64,000 nt of DNA from CAZIOH01 sp964540815 (GCA_964540815.1 CAZIOH010000014.1:26522-90521); one strand, 5' to 3'; positions 32,666 to 42,257 are shown, counted from the stretch's first letter. The notes: generated from the letters alone by a model not told the origin. Numbers and translations are program-made.

Positions 32666-34177
32666 ATGTTCTCACTCCCTCATCACCGCCCATTCCGCAT
32701 GGCCTCGCTGGCCGCGCTCCCGAGCCTGCTCGGGGGGGCCCTGCTCGTCGGCGGTCATCCGGGCGCGCTCGCGGCGACCACGGCCGTCGCGGCGGCGGCG
32801 CCGGCACCGCCGACGGCGTCGCCCCTGGTCCCTTTTCTCGAGGATCCCGTGCTCGAGCGCCTGGTGGCGGAGGCCATCGACGCGCGCCCGGAGCTTCGCC
32901 AGACCCGGGCGCGCATCGCCGCCGAGCACGCGCGCGTCCCGCAGACCCGGAGCCTCGCCGATCCGGTGCTCACGCTCGGGATCCAGAACGATGGGTTCTC
33001 CCGCCTGCAGATCGGGAAGATGGAGACCAGCTGGACCACCATCATGGCGTCCCAGAGCTTCCCCTGGTTCGGCAAGCGCGATCTGCGCGCCGAAGTGGCC
33101 GAGTCCCAGGTCCGGCGGGCGGAGGCGGAGCTCGGCCGCGCGACCCTCACGGTGCGCGCGGAGATCGAGCGCGCCTACCTGGATCTGCTCCAGGTGGTGG
33201 CCGAGGTCGAGCTCTTCGCACGGACCGACGCCCTCTGGTCGCAGTCGGAAGGCATCGCACGCACCCGCTACGAGACCGGGGAGGGCGTGCAGTCGGATCT
33301 GCTGCGGGCACAGCTCGCCCGCAACCGCCTGCGGCTGCGCCTGCTCGCGCTCGACGCCGAGACCACCCGTCGGACGCTGGTGCTCAATCGCTTGCGCGGG
33401 CAGCCGGCGTCCCTGCCCCTCGCGCCGGGGCGCCGGCTGACGGAGCTGGCCGATCCGATCGTGCCCGAGGTCGCGCGGGCCATCGAGGAGGCCAGGGCCG
33501 CCAGCCCCGAGCTGCGCGGCGCCGCCGACGAGCGCCAGCGGGCCGCGCGCCAGCTCGCCCTCGCACGGACCGACTTCTACCCGGACGTCACGGTAAGCGC
33601 CGGGGTCATGCCGCGCGGGGGACCGTTCGAGACCATGTGGCAAGCCGGCCTGTCGCTCAGCTTGCCGGTGTGGTCCCTCGACCGCACCACCCACGCGGTG
33701 GCGGAGAACCAGGCCCGCATCGACGCCGCCGAGGCCACCACGGAAGGCCTGCGCTGCCTGCTCGAGCAACGGGTCCGCGAGCGCCACACCCTGCTCGCCG
33801 CGCTGGTCGAGACCACCCACATCTACCGGTCCGGCCTGCTCATTCAATCCGAGGCGACGGTGGCGAGCACGCTGGCGCAGTACCGCGTGGGCAAGGTGCC
33901 GATGACCTCGGTGCTGGACGCGATGGCCGGCTACCTCGGGGACATGGATGGCTATCTCGCATCGATCGCGTCGGCCCAGCGCCTGGCCATCGCCGAGCGG
34001 GAGATCAGCCTCGGCGACGCGGGTGCCGAGCTCGCCGCCCCCGGGGGCGGCGGCGCTCCGTCGGGGGGGGCGGCCACGGGCCAAGGGAGCACCGGCGGAG
34101 GCGAGGAGTCCGCCGGAGGCACACGCCCGGCGTCGGGCGCCTCGGCCAGCGGGGCCGCCTCCATGTCGAAGATGTGA
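32666..34177 (+). CDS. cusC: TolC-family outer-membrane efflux protein (CusC/CzcC-like)
   Basis: 503 residues. An export signal at the N-terminus is followed by two long alpha-helical coiled regions typical of TolC proteins: ARIAAEHARVPQTRSLADPVLTLGIQNDGF...SFPWFGKRDLRAEVAESQVRRAEAELGRA and LALARTDFYPDVTVSAGVMPRGG...WQAGLSLSLPVW. The SFPWFGKRDLR block is frequent in heavy-metal (HME) RND systems. It forms the outer-membrane channel for the adaptor and pump encoded next. A low-complexity Gly/Ala/Ser tail after about residue 455 is atypical. The adaptor gene starts 34 bases downstream. Confidence 0.85.
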   Translation: MFSLPHHRPFRMASLAALPSLLGGALLVGGHPGALAATTAVAAAAPAPPTASPLVPFLEDPVLERLVAEAIDARPELRQTRARIAAEHARVPQTRSLADPVLTLGIQNDGFSRLQIGKMETSWTTIMASQSFPWFGKRDLRAEVAESQVRRAEAELGRATLTVRAEIERAYLDLLQVVAEVELFARTDALWSQSEGIARTRYETGEGVQSDLLRAQLARNRLRLRLLALDAETTRRTLVLNRLRGQPASLPLAPGRRLTELADPIVPEVARAIEEARAASPELRGAADERQRAARQLALARTDFYPDVTVSAGVMPRGGPFETMWQAGLSLSLPVWSLDRTTHAVAENQARIDAAEATTEGLRCLLEQRVRERHTLLAALVETTHIYRSGLLIQSEATVASTLAQYRVGKVPMTSVLDAMAGYLGDMDGYLASIASAQRLAIAEREISLGDAGAELAAPGGGGAPSGGAATGQGSTGGGEESAGGTRPASGASASGAASMSKM

Positions 34178-34211
34178 GTGGAGCGGAGTCGAGTCGTGAA
34201 AGGAATGGACC

Positions 34212-35687
34212 ATGACCAATGAAACCAACCAGGCCCCCGACCGGGAAACCAGCCGGGCAACCACCCGGAGTTCGGCTCCCCTGGCTTTGCCGATCGTGCT
34301 GATTCTGGGCGGGCTCGGCGGAGGAGCGGGCGTGTATCTGGCCATGCGGGCCTCCCCTCCGCACACCGCCGACGACGCGGGAGGCCCGGCGGCGCAACGA
34401 GCCGCCGGAGCGGACGGCCACGCCACCGCCAGCGCGCCGAGGAAGGCGGTCTACCGCTGTCCCATGCATCCGGCCATCACCTCCGATCACCCCGGGGTCT
34501 GTCCCATCTGCGGGATGACCCTGGTGCTCGATGCGGCGACCGATGAACACGAGCAGCCGACGGCAGACGACGCGCCCACGCCACGCGGGGGGGGCACCGG
34601 GAAGCCGGGCGGCGGGGTCCAGGGCGCCGCCACCGGAGCGGCAGCGGGCGTCGCGCGCCCGGGCGCGCCGCCGGTCGATGGCCTGGCGACCGTCTCCATC
34701 GACCCGGCCCGGCAGCAGATGATCGGGCTGCGCACCACCCGCGCCACCCGTTCCACCATGGCCACCGTCTGGCGCACCGTGGGCCGGGTCGAGGTCGACC
34801 CCACCCGGGTCCGCCGCGTGAACGTCAAGGTGGAGAGCTACGTCGAGCGGGTCTTCGTGGACTTCGTCGGCAAGCCGGTCCGCAAGGGGCAGCCGCTGAT
34901 GTCGGTGTACAGCCCGAGCCTGCTCGCCGCCGAGGAGGAGTACCTGCTCGCGGTCAGGACCCGCGACCGGCTGACCGCCGCCGGGATGCCAGGCAGCTCG
35001 GGCGACGATCTGGTGGCCGCCTCGCGGCGCAAGCTCGAGCTGTGGGACGTCCCGGCCGAGGCCATCGCGCAGCTGGCGCAGACCGGGATCGCCGCCAAGA
35101 ACCTGACCTTCGTCTCGCCCATCTCGGGGGTGGTCACCACCAAGAACGTGGTGGAGGGTGCCACCTTGCGCCCGGGCGACACCCCCTACGAGATCACCGA
35201 TCTCAGCATGGTCTGGGTGATGGCCGACGCCTACGAGTCGGACATCACCCGGGTGCGGGTCGGGATGAGGGCCACCCTGACCCTCGGCGCCTATCCGAGC
35301 CGGGTCTTCGAGGGGCGGGTCGAGTTCGTCGACCCGATGGTCGACCCGGGCAGCCGAACGGCAAAAGTCCACTTGCATTTCGCCAACCCGGCCGGGGCCC
35401 TCAAGCCCGAGATGTTCGGGGAGATCGTGTTCCGGGCCGGCCCCCGCCAAGCGCTGCGGGTCCCCTCGGACGCCATCATCCGCACCGGGGAGAAGGACGT
35501 GGTGTTCGTGGCGCTCGGCGCCGGCAAGTTCGCCCCGCACGAGGTGCGGATCGGGGCGAGCGATGGGGAGTTCGTGGAGATCGCGAGCGGCCTCGAGGAA
35601 GGGCAGGAGGTGGTGACGCGCGCCAACTTCCTGGTCGACTCGGAGTCGCGGCTGCGGGCCTCGCTGGCCAGTCTGGCGGGCAAGTGA
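34212..35687 (+). CDS. cusB: RND efflux adaptor with N-terminal heavy-metal-binding domain (CusB-like)
   Basis: 491 residues. One TM/signal helix (about 22-46) is followed by a heavy-metal-binding module at residues 81-104 (YRCPMHPAI...CPICGMTL), the Cys/Met/His-rich motif found in CusB/SilB and some P-type ATPases. A Gly/Ala linker follows, then the periplasmic adaptor with barrel-sandwich hybrid (VKVESYVERVFVDFVGKPVRKGQPLMSVYSPSL) and beta-barrel domains. It joins the TolC-like channel to the RND pump. The stop overlaps the pump ATG by one base (TGATG), so the two are coupled. The metal module favours Cu(I)/Ag(I), but cobalt/zinc/cadmium cannot be excluded. Confidence 0.88.
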   Translation: MTNETNQAPDRETSRATTRSSAPLALPIVLILGGLGGGAGVYLAMRASPPHTADDAGGPAAQRAAGADGHATASAPRKAVYRCPMHPAITSDHPGVCPICGMTLVLDAATDEHEQPTADDAPTPRGGGTGKPGGGVQGAATGAAAGVARPGAPPVDGLATVSIDPARQQMIGLRTTRATRSTMATVWRTVGRVEVDPTRVRRVNVKVESYVERVFVDFVGKPVRKGQPLMSVYSPSLLAAEEEYLLAVRTRDRLTAAGMPGSSGDDLVAASRRKLELWDVPAEAIAQLAQTGIAAKNLTFVSPISGVVTTKNVVEGATLRPGDTPYEITDLSMVWVMADAYESDITRVRVGMRATLTLGAYPSRVFEGRVEFVDPMVDPGSRTAKVHLHFANPAGALKPEMFGEIVFRAGPRQALRVPSDAIIRTGEKDVVFVALGAGKFAPHEVRIGASDGEFVEIASGLEEGQEVVTRANFLVDSESRLRASLASLAGK

Positions 35688-38600
35688 TGCTCGGACGCAT
35701 CATCCGCTTCTCCGCGGAGCACCGCCTGCTGGTGATCGCCGCCACCGCCCTGGCGCTGGCGGGCGCCGTGGTGGCCATGCGCGAGATCCCGCTCGACGCC
35801 CTGCCGGATCTCTCGGACACCCAGGTGATCGTCTACTCGCGCTGGGATCGCAGCCCGGACATCCTCGAGGATCAGGTGACCTATCCCATCGTGAGCGGGC
35901 TGCTCGGCGCGCCGCGGGTCAAGGCCATCCGCGGCTATTCGGACTTCGGCTTCAGCTACGTCTACGTGATCTTCGAGGACGGGACCGACACCTACTGGGC
36001 CCGCACCCGGGTGCTCGAGGCCCTCTCCAAGATCACCCCCACCCTGCCGGCCGGGGTGCAGACCGAGCTCGGGCCGGACGCCAACAGCGTGGGCTGGGTC
36101 TTCCAGTACGCGCTGCTCGATCGCACGGGGCGCCACACCGGCGACGAGCTGCGGAGCCTGCAGGACTGGTTCGTGCGCTACGCGGTCCAGAGCGTGGGCG
36201 GGGTGGCCGAGGTGGCGGCGGTGGGCGGGCAGGTCCGCCAGTACCAGATCACCGTGGACCCCACCCGCCTGGCCGCCCAGAAGCTGCCCCTCGAGGCGGT
36301 GATCTCGGCGGTGCGCCACGGCAACGCCGACGTGGGCGGACGGCTGGTCGAGCTGTCGGGGCGCGAGTACATGGTGCGCGGGCGCGGGTACGTCAAGTCG
36401 ATCGCCGATCTCGAGAAGCTGGTGCTGAAGACCGACGGCGGCACCCCCATCCAGGTCAAGGACGTGGCGACCGTGGCGCTCGGCCCGGAGATGCGGCGGG
36501 GCATCGCCGACTACGACGGGGAGGGCGACGTGGTGGGGGGCATCGTGGTGATGCGCCAGGGGGAGAACGCCCTGCGGGTCATCGAGCGGGTGAAGGCCAA
36601 GCTGCACGAGCTCGAGCCGTCGCTGCCGGCCGGGGTGGAGATCGTGACGACCTACGACCGGTCCGACCTGATCGGGCGGGCCATCCACACCGTGAAGGAC
36701 AAGCTGATCGAGGAGATCGTGATCGTCTCGGCGGTGATCCTGCTCTTCCTGTGGCACGTCCCGTCGTCGATCGTCCCCATCGTGACCATCCCGGTCAGCG
36801 TGGCCCTGGCCTTCATCCCCATGTACCTGATGGGCCTCGGCGCCAACCTGATGTCGCTGGCGGGGATCGCCATCTCGGTCGGCGTGCTGGTGGACGGGGC
36901 GATCGTCGAGGTCGAGAACGCCTACAACCGGATCCACGCCTGGCAGGCCGCGGGGCGCCCGGGCGACTTCCACGCGGTCCGGCTGCAGGCGCTGATGGAG
37001 GTCGGACCGGCGGTGTTCTTCTCGCTGCTGGTGATCGCGGTGGCCTTCATGCCGATCTTCACCCTGGTGGATCAGGAGGGGCGGCTCTTCCGGCCGCTGG
37101 CGTATTCCAAGAACCTGGCCATGGCCATCGCGGCGCTGCTGGCCATCACGCTCGATCCCGCGGTGCGCATGCTGTTCGTGCGGGTCGACCCTTTCCGGTT
37201 CCGGCCGCGGCCGCTGGCCTGGATCGCCACCCGGCTCCTCGTCGGGACCTACCACTCCGAGGAGCGCCACCCGGTGACGCGGGTGCTGCATCGCCTGTAC
37301 GAGCCGCCCTGCCGGCTGGTGCTGCGGTACCCGGTGGCGACGGTGCTGGCGAGCGTGCTGGTGATGGCCTCGGCGGTGCCGGTCTACCGCCGGCTCGGCT
37401 CGGAGTTCATGCCTCCGCTGCGGGAGGGGACCTTGCTCTACATGCCGTCGGCCGTCGAGCCCGGCATGTCGGTGGCCGAGGCCGCGCGGGCCCTGCAGGT
37501 GCAGGACAAGGTCCTCATGACCTTCCCCGAGGTGGCGCGGGTCTTCGGCAAGGCCGGACGGGCCGGGACCTCGACCGATCCGGCGCCGCTGTCGATGTTC
37601 GAGACCACCATCCTGCTCAGGCCCGAGGGCGAGTGGCGGCTCAGGCCGCGCTGGTACTCGGCGCGCGCGCCGGAGTGGCTGCAGCGCATGCTGCGGCCGT
37701 TCTGGCGGGATCGGATCGGCGAGGAGCAGCTCATCGCCGAGATGAACGCGGCGCTGCGCATGCCGGGGATCAGCAACGCCTGGACCATGCCCATCAAGGC
37801 CCGGCTCGACATGCTGTCGACCGGGATTCGCACCCCGGTCGGGATCAAGGTCCACGGCGAGAACCTGCAGGTCATCCAGCGCGTCGCGCTCGAGGTGGAG
37901 CGCGCGCTCGGACAGCTGCCCGATACGAGGAGCGTGTTCGCCGAGCGGGCGGCGGGCGGGTTCTTCCTCGACTTCGTGCTGGATCGCGAGCGGCTGGCGC
38001 GCTACGGGCTGTCGGTCGACGACGCCAACATGATGGTCATGACCGCCGTCGGCGGGGACAACCAGACCACCACCATCGAGGGCCGGCAACGCTACGGGGT
38101 GAGCGTGCGCTACGCGCGCAGCTACCGCGACGATCTCGACGCGCTCAAGCGGGTGCTGCTGCCGCTGCCGAGCGGGCGGGGACAGATCCCGATGTCGGAG
38201 ATCGCGGACATCCACCTGGCCGAGGGGCCGTCGATGATCCGCGACGAGGACGGGCTCCTCACCGGGTACGTCTACGTCGACTTCGACACCGACCAGGTGG
38301 ACATCGGGGGATACGTCGAGCGGGCCAAGCGCAAGGTGGCGGACACCGTCGGCCTGCCGCCCGGGACCTCGCTGACCTGGAGCGGGCAGTACGAGAACAT
38401 GCTGCGGGTCGAGAAGCGGCTGCGGTTCATCTTGCCGCTGACCCTGGCGCTGATCTTCGCGCTCTTGTACATGAACACCCGTTCAGGCTTCAAGGCGGCG
38501 CTGGTCATGCTGGCGGTCCCGTTCTCGGCGGTGGGGGCGGTGTGGCTGCTGTACGCCCTCGGCTATCACATCTCCATCGCGGTGTGGGTCGGGCTCATCG

Positions 38601-38935
38601 CGCTCATGGGGCTCGACGCGGAGACCGGGGTGTTCATGCTGCTGTTCCTCGATCTCGCCTACGACGAGGCCAAGGCGCGCGGGGAGCTGAGGACCGTGGG
38701 GCAGCTCGAGGAGGCGATCGTGCACGGCGCGGTCAAGCGGGTGCGGCCGAAGGCCATGACCGTCTGCGCGGCGTTCCTGGGGCTCTTGCCCATCATGTGG
38801 TCGACCGGAGCGGGCGCCGACCTGATGAAGCGCATCGCGGCGCCAATGGTGGGGGGGCTGGTCACGTCGTTCGCCATGGAGCTGCTGGTCTACCCGGCGG
38901 TGTATTTCCTGTGGCGGCGACGCCAGCTCGGCTGA
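35687..38935 (+). CDS. cusA: Heavy-metal RND efflux pump (CusA/CzcA family)
   Basis: 1082 residues with the 12-TM RND layout and two large periplasmic loops. Family blocks visible are IPLDALPDLSDTQVIVYSRWDRSPDILEDQVTYPI (near the N-terminus), AGIAISVGVLVDGAIVEVENAYNRI (TM4 with the proton-relay Asp), the repeated GLIALMGLDAETGVFMLLFLDLAYDEA (second-half equivalent) and RVRPKAMTVCAAFLGLLPIMWSTGAGADLMKRIAAPMVGG. These place it in the HME-RND (CusA/CzcA) group that exports metal ions using proton force. ATG overlaps the cusB stop by one base. Cu/Ag specificity is inferred from the CusB partner, not from the pump alone. Confidence 0.92.
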   Translation: MLGRIIRFSAEHRLLVIAATALALAGAVVAMREIPLDALPDLSDTQVIVYSRWDRSPDILEDQVTYPIVSGLLGAPRVKAIRGYSDFGFSYVYVIFEDGTDTYWARTRVLEALSKITPTLPAGVQTELGPDANSVGWVFQYALLDRTGRHTGDELRSLQDWFVRYAVQSVGGVAEVAAVGGQVRQYQITVDPTRLAAQKLPLEAVISAVRHGNADVGGRLVELSGREYMVRGRGYVKSIADLEKLVLKTDGGTPIQVKDVATVALGPEMRRGIADYDGEGDVVGGIVVMRQGENALRVIERVKAKLHELEPSLPAGVEIVTTYDRSDLIGRAIHTVKDKLIEEIVIVSAVILLFLWHVPSSIVPIVTIPVSVALAFIPMYLMGLGANLMSLAGIAISVGVLVDGAIVEVENAYNRIHAWQAAGRPGDFHAVRLQALMEVGPAVFFSLLVIAVAFMPIFTLVDQEGRLFRPLAYSKNLAMAIAALLAITLDPAVRMLFVRVDPFRFRPRPLAWIATRLLVGTYHSEERHPVTRVLHRLYEPPCRLVLRYPVATVLASVLVMASAVPVYRRLGSEFMPPLREGTLLYMPSAVEPGMSVAEAARALQVQDKVLMTFPEVARVFGKAGRAGTSTDPAPLSMFETTILLRPEGEWRLRPRWYSARAPEWLQRMLRPFWRDRIGEEQLIAEMNAALRMPGISNAWTMPIKARLDMLSTGIRTPVGIKVHGENLQVIQRVALEVERALGQLPDTRSVFAERAAGGFFLDFVLDRERLARYGLSVDDANMMVMTAVGGDNQTTTIEGRQRYGVSVRYARSYRDDLDALKRVLLPLPSGRGQIPMSEIADIHLAEGPSMIRDEDGLLTGYVYVDFDTDQVDIGGYVERAKRKVADTVGLPPGTSLTWSGQYENMLRVEKRLRFILPLTLALIFALLYMNTRSGFKAALVMLAVPFSAVGAVWLLYALGYHISIAVWVGLIALMGLDAETGVFMLLFLDLAYDEAKARGELRTVGQLEEAIVHGAVKRVRPKAMTVCAAFLGLLPIMWSTGAGADLMKRIAAPMVGGLVTSFAMELLVYPAVYFLWRRRQLG

Positions 38936-38982
38936 AGTGTGGAAGAATCGGACGCAGAAACCGGACTCGGGGAGCACAGACC

Positions 38983-39258
38983 ATGTGTCGAAGCATCAAG
39001 ACGCTGTTCAATTTCGAGCCGCCAGCCACCGACGCGGAGATCCGGGCGGCGTCCCTGCAGTTCGTGCGCAAGCTGAGCGGGTTCACGGTCCCGTCGAAGG
39101 CCAACCAGGCGACGTTCGACCAGGCGGTGGACGAGGTCTTCGAGGTGGCGCACCGCCTGGTGCATTCGCTCGTCACCAACGCGCCGAGCCGGAACCGCGA
39201 GATCGAGGCCGCCAAGGCCCGGGCCCGGGGGCAGGAACGAAGCCAGATCCGGGACTGA
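38983..39258 (+). CDS. DUF2277 family protein
   Basis: 91 residues, MCRSIKTLFNFEPPATDAEIRAASLQFVRKLSGF..., matching the short conserved DUF2277 pattern (MCRxIKxLxNFxPPATxxEIxAAALQFVRK). The function is unknown; members are small cytoplasmic proteins common in actinobacteria and deltaproteobacteria. It starts 47 bases after the efflux pump and may be read through from it. Its stop codon is the first base triplet of a 13-bp tandem repeat. Confidence 0.85.
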   Translation: MCRSIKTLFNFEPPATDAEIRAASLQFVRKLSGFTVPSKANQATFDQAVDEVFEVAHRLVHSLVTNAPSRNREIEAAKARARGQERSQIRD

Positions 39259-39290
39259 AGTCCGGGGCTGAAGTCCGGGGCTGAAGTCCG
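39255..39290. repeat. Tandem 13-bp repeat (CTGAAGTCCGGGG, 2.8 copies)
   Basis: Copies at 39255-39267 and 39268-39280 and a partial third at 39281-39290, beginning in the stop codon of the DUF2277 gene. No coding or regulatory function is apparent; a tandem-duplication origin is likely. Confidence 0.8.
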
Positions 39291-39427
39291 AGAAACTGTT
39301 TCGGAATGTTTTTGGGTGATGGGATTGCGCCCGGAACGGATACAAACGACCCAGAGATGTCGATCACGGAGGTTGCCTCCGGGATGGCAGCTCGATTCTT
39401 TCTTGTCTTCTCGGACTGGAGGGCTGT

Positions 39428-40486
39428 ATGGCTCGCACGAAAACGTTCGCATTGCTCGCGGTTTCATCGCTCGTCGCCGGGGTCGCCGGCATCACCTGTT
39501 CGAGCAGCACCAAGTCCATCAGCGGAACCGGTGGCGGGACCACCAGCGGGACCGGGACCGGTACGGGTGCAGGCACAGGCACGACCGGGACCGGCGGTGG
39601 CACGGCGGTCGCCGACGCCGGCGCGCCGACGAGCTGCGCCCAGAGTGTCATCAAGGTGGTTTTCGCGCCCATGTACTCCGCCTACGAGTCGACCCACACC
39701 TACCAGATTCCGGCGGTGGTCAACGGCATCGACGAGTCCGTCGTCACCTGGAGCGCCTCGGATCCCACGATGGTCGACCTGGCCAACGATCCGACCACGG
39801 GCGGCGTCATGATCACCATTCAGAAGGCCGGGACCGTGGACATCATCGCCTCGGCCGGCTCGCTCTGTGGCTCGTCCACCCTGACCATCACCGATGCCAC
39901 CGCCGACGACTGGGCGGCGGGTAACGCGCGCTACAACGATGGCGTGGTGCTGCGGAATGTTCCCGGGGTAGGACGGGGCGGAGGGGGACCGAACGGTGGC
40001 GGGCCGAACGCCGACGGCGGCGTCGCGGGCGACGCGGGCACGGATGCCGCCCTGCCGACCCAGGCGGCATGCACCAACTGCCACGGCGACACGGCCACCT
40101 TGCTGCAGTTCAAGACGGTCGCGCACACGCCCGAGCAGACCGGCGGCTTCAGTGACAGCCAGCTGCAGAACATCTTCATGAACGGGATGATCCCGGATGG
40201 CGGCTACTTCGACCCGAACATCGTCACGTACGCGCAGTGGCAAACCTTTCACAAGTGGGACATGACCGCGGACGAGGCCAAGGGCATCATCGTCTACCTC
40301 CGGTCGCTGACCCCGACAGCCCAGACGGGCACCTCGAACTTCGGCGGGATGTTCGACGGCGGCGTTCGCGGGGGTGGTCGGGACGGCGGGATGGGCATGC
40401 GCGGTGGCGGACGGGGCGGAGCGGGCGGCGCGGGCGGCGACACGGGGACGGCAGGGGCCGGCGGCGGAGGCGGGACCGGTCCGTAG
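39428..40486 (+). CDS. Stalked lipoprotein with one CxxCH motif
   Basis: 352 residues. An export signal (FALLAVSSLVAGVAGITC, Cys24; Thr before the Cys is unusual for a lipobox) is followed by a short GTGTG-rich stalk and a beta-rich Ig-like region (about 65-160; VTWSASDPTMVDLANDPTTGGVMITIQKAGTVDIIASAGSLCGSSTLTI, a Big_2-type pattern). The cytochrome-c-like domain has CTNCHG and a candidate axial Met (NIFMNGMIPDGG). A Gly/Arg-rich tail closes the protein. It is the first of three tandem haem-motif lipoproteins and the next gene follows in 34 bases. A surface electron-transfer or peroxidase-type role is possible but unproven. Confidence 0.75.
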   Translation: MARTKTFALLAVSSLVAGVAGITCSSSTKSISGTGGGTTSGTGTGTGAGTGTTGTGGGTAVADAGAPTSCAQSVIKVVFAPMYSAYESTHTYQIPAVVNGIDESVVTWSASDPTMVDLANDPTTGGVMITIQKAGTVDIIASAGSLCGSSTLTITDATADDWAAGNARYNDGVVLRNVPGVGRGGGGPNGGGPNADGGVAGDAGTDAALPTQAACTNCHGDTATLLQFKTVAHTPEQTGGFSDSQLQNIFMNGMIPDGGYFDPNIVTYAQWQTFHKWDMTADEAKGIIVYLRSLTPTAQTGTSNFGGMFDGGVRGGGRDGGMGMRGGGRGGAGGAGGDTGTAGAGGGGGTGP

Positions 40487-40520
40487 CTCGACGATGGGCG
40501 CGTGAGGGGCGCGCCAGCGG

Positions 40521-42257
40521 ATGAACTCCAGGCTCTTTGGTTCCATCATTCTCGGGCTCGCGGTCGGCGGGTCGATGACGTGCGGTCGGTCGAAACCGGC
40601 GGACGTGAACGACATCTCCGCCGACGGCGAGGTCCGGGCGTTCGGAGACTCGGATGACGCGCAGGCGATCTCTGGGCCCGGGGATGGTGGCCTCGCGGAC
40701 GGCTCGTCGGCCGGCGAGGTTGGGCCGCTGCCGCTGGTTCTTCCGGAGATCTGCGCCACCGACACGCTGATTCCGCCCAAGAACCTGGTCTGCACGGGTC
40801 TTTACGAGGACATCGTCGGCAAGGTGACGGCGCCCGGGGTGGCGCCGTACGCGCCGGCGATTCCGCTGTGGTCGGACGGTGCGACGAAACAGCGGTGGAT
40901 CGCGCTGCCAGCGGGCGGGATCATCGACAGCTCCAATCCGGAGGAGTGGATCTTTCCGGTCGGCACCAAGGTCTGGAAGGAGTTCAGCCGGGGTGGGCAG
41001 CGGGTCGAGACGAGGCTCTGGCAGAAGGTCCGAAACGGATACTGGGTGGATGGGACGTACGTCTGGAACGCCGACGAATCGGCCGGGGTCCTCGGGGGGG
41101 GCGGCGACATCGTGCTCGACGACGGGAGCGCCTACCACATCCCGACCCAGGACGAGTGCGAGAAGTGCCATCGAGGGCGCACCGAACACATCCTGGGATT
41201 CGAGCAGGTCCTGCTCGGGCTGCCCGGGGCCACCGGGCTGACGCTCGATACCCTGGTCCAGCAGGGCAAGCTCAGCGCTCCGCCGGCGAGCACGGCCCTC
41301 GCCATCGGGGATGATGGCACGGGCGCGGCCGCGCCGGCGCTGGGGTGGCTGCACGTCAACTGCGGCGTGACCTGCCACAACGACAACTCCAACTCCACGG
41401 CCTATGCGGCGGGCATGCTGCTCAGGCTCTCCCCTGCCGAGCTCGATGGGCGGGCGGTCGATGCCACGTTCGATCCCGTGAGGACGACGGTCGGCGTGGT
41501 GGTCGGGACGCCGAACTGGAGTGGCCAGACGCGCATCGTGCCTGGATCGCCCCAGCAGAGCCTGATCTATCAACTGATTTCGCACCGGGGCATGGGCATG
41601 CAGATGCCCCCCATCGCCACCAACCTGGTCGATGAGGTGAACGACGCCCGGATCGCCGCGTGGATCGCCGGCATGCCGCCGGCGGCCCCTCCCCCAGCGC
41701 AAGATGCCAGCGCGCCGCCGCCGCCCGACGCCGGCAGCGCAATGCCCCCAGACGCCGCGGCTGATTCCAGCCTCCCGTCCACCTCCTCCGGCGGCGCCCC
41801 CGGCTCCGGCGGGGTGTCGGGCTCCGGCGGACAGCTGTCTGGCACCGGCGGGATGTCTGGCACCGGCGGGGTGGTGTCTGGCACCGGCGGAGAGGTGTCT
41901 GGCACCGGCGGGGTGGTGTCTGGCACCGGCGGAGAGGTGTCAGGCACCGGCGGGATGGTGTCTGGCACCGGGGGGATGGTGTCTGGCACCGGGGGGATGG
42001 TGTCTGGCACCGGCGGAGTGTCCAGCACCGGCGGAGTGTCCACCGGGGGGGGGTCTGGCACCGACGCTGGCAGCACCGACGCCGGCAGCAGCACCGACGC
42101 TGGTACCGCGGGGGTCTCTGGCACCGACGCTGGGGGCACCGGTGCCGCTGGCGGGAGCGGTGCGGGGGCGAACGGGGGGGCGGCTGGGGGCGGTGGACAG
42201 GGCGGCGGCCTGGCCGACGGCGCCGGAGGAAATTTGGCGATGGCGTCAGAAAACTGA
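40521..42257 (+). CDS. Stalked lipoprotein with CxxCH and CxxxCH motifs and repeat-expanded tail
   Basis: 578 residues. The export signal ends at GGSMTC (Cys21). The globular part (about 70-385) carries the haem motif CEKCH and, about 80 residues on, CGVTCH, a C-x3-C-H spacing that is non-standard for haem c. Around these lie IPLWSDGATKQRWIALPAG and MGMQMPP, sequence typical of a conserved myxobacterial protein group. The tail (about 430-578) is a Gly/Thr/Ser stretch built largely from copies of the dispersed 13-bp element read as VSGTGG. It sits between two other haem-motif lipoproteins. Function unknown; covalent haem attachment is inferred from the first motif only. Confidence 0.75.
   Translation: MNSRLFGSIILGLAVGGSMTCGRSKPADVNDISADGEVRAFGDSDDAQAISGPGDGGLADGSSAGEVGPLPLVLPEICATDTLIPPKNLVCTGLYEDIVGKVTAPGVAPYAPAIPLWSDGATKQRWIALPAGGIIDSSNPEEWIFPVGTKVWKEFSRGGQRVETRLWQKVRNGYWVDGTYVWNADESAGVLGGGGDIVLDDGSAYHIPTQDECEKCHRGRTEHILGFEQVLLGLPGATGLTLDTLVQQGKLSAPPASTALAIGDDGTGAAAPALGWLHVNCGVTCHNDNSNSTAYAAGMLLRLSPAELDGRAVDATFDPVRTTVGVVVGTPNWSGQTRIVPGSPQQSLIYQLISHRGMGMQMPPIATNLVDEVNDARIAAWIAGMPPAAPPPAQDASAPPPPDAGSAMPPDAAADSSLPSTSSGGAPGSGGVSGSGGQLSGTGGMSGTGGVVSGTGGEVSGTGGVVSGTGGEVSGTGGMVSGTGGMVSGTGGMVSGTGGVSSTGGVSTGGGSGTDAGSTDAGSSTDAGTAGVSGTDAGGTGAAGGSGAGANGGAAGGGGQGGGLADGAGGNLAMASEN
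41835..42140. repeat. Repeat cluster E: 13-bp element expanded in a coding tail
   Basis: About ten close copies of the element in one orientation (GTGTCTGGCACC followed by GGCGG, with ATGTCTGGCACC and GTGTCAGGCACC variants), spaced 15-30 bases apart. All are in the frame that reads VSGTGG or MSGTGG in the C-terminal tail of the haem-motif lipoprotein. The regular spacing reflects local tandem expansion. This is the densest cluster in the window. Confidence 0.85.

Noticed and set aside
35291..38215. A 974-codon minus-strand frame under the RND pump
   Set aside because: Antisense shadow with a His/Asp/Arg-rich composition; the plus-strand CusA is complete with all family blocks.
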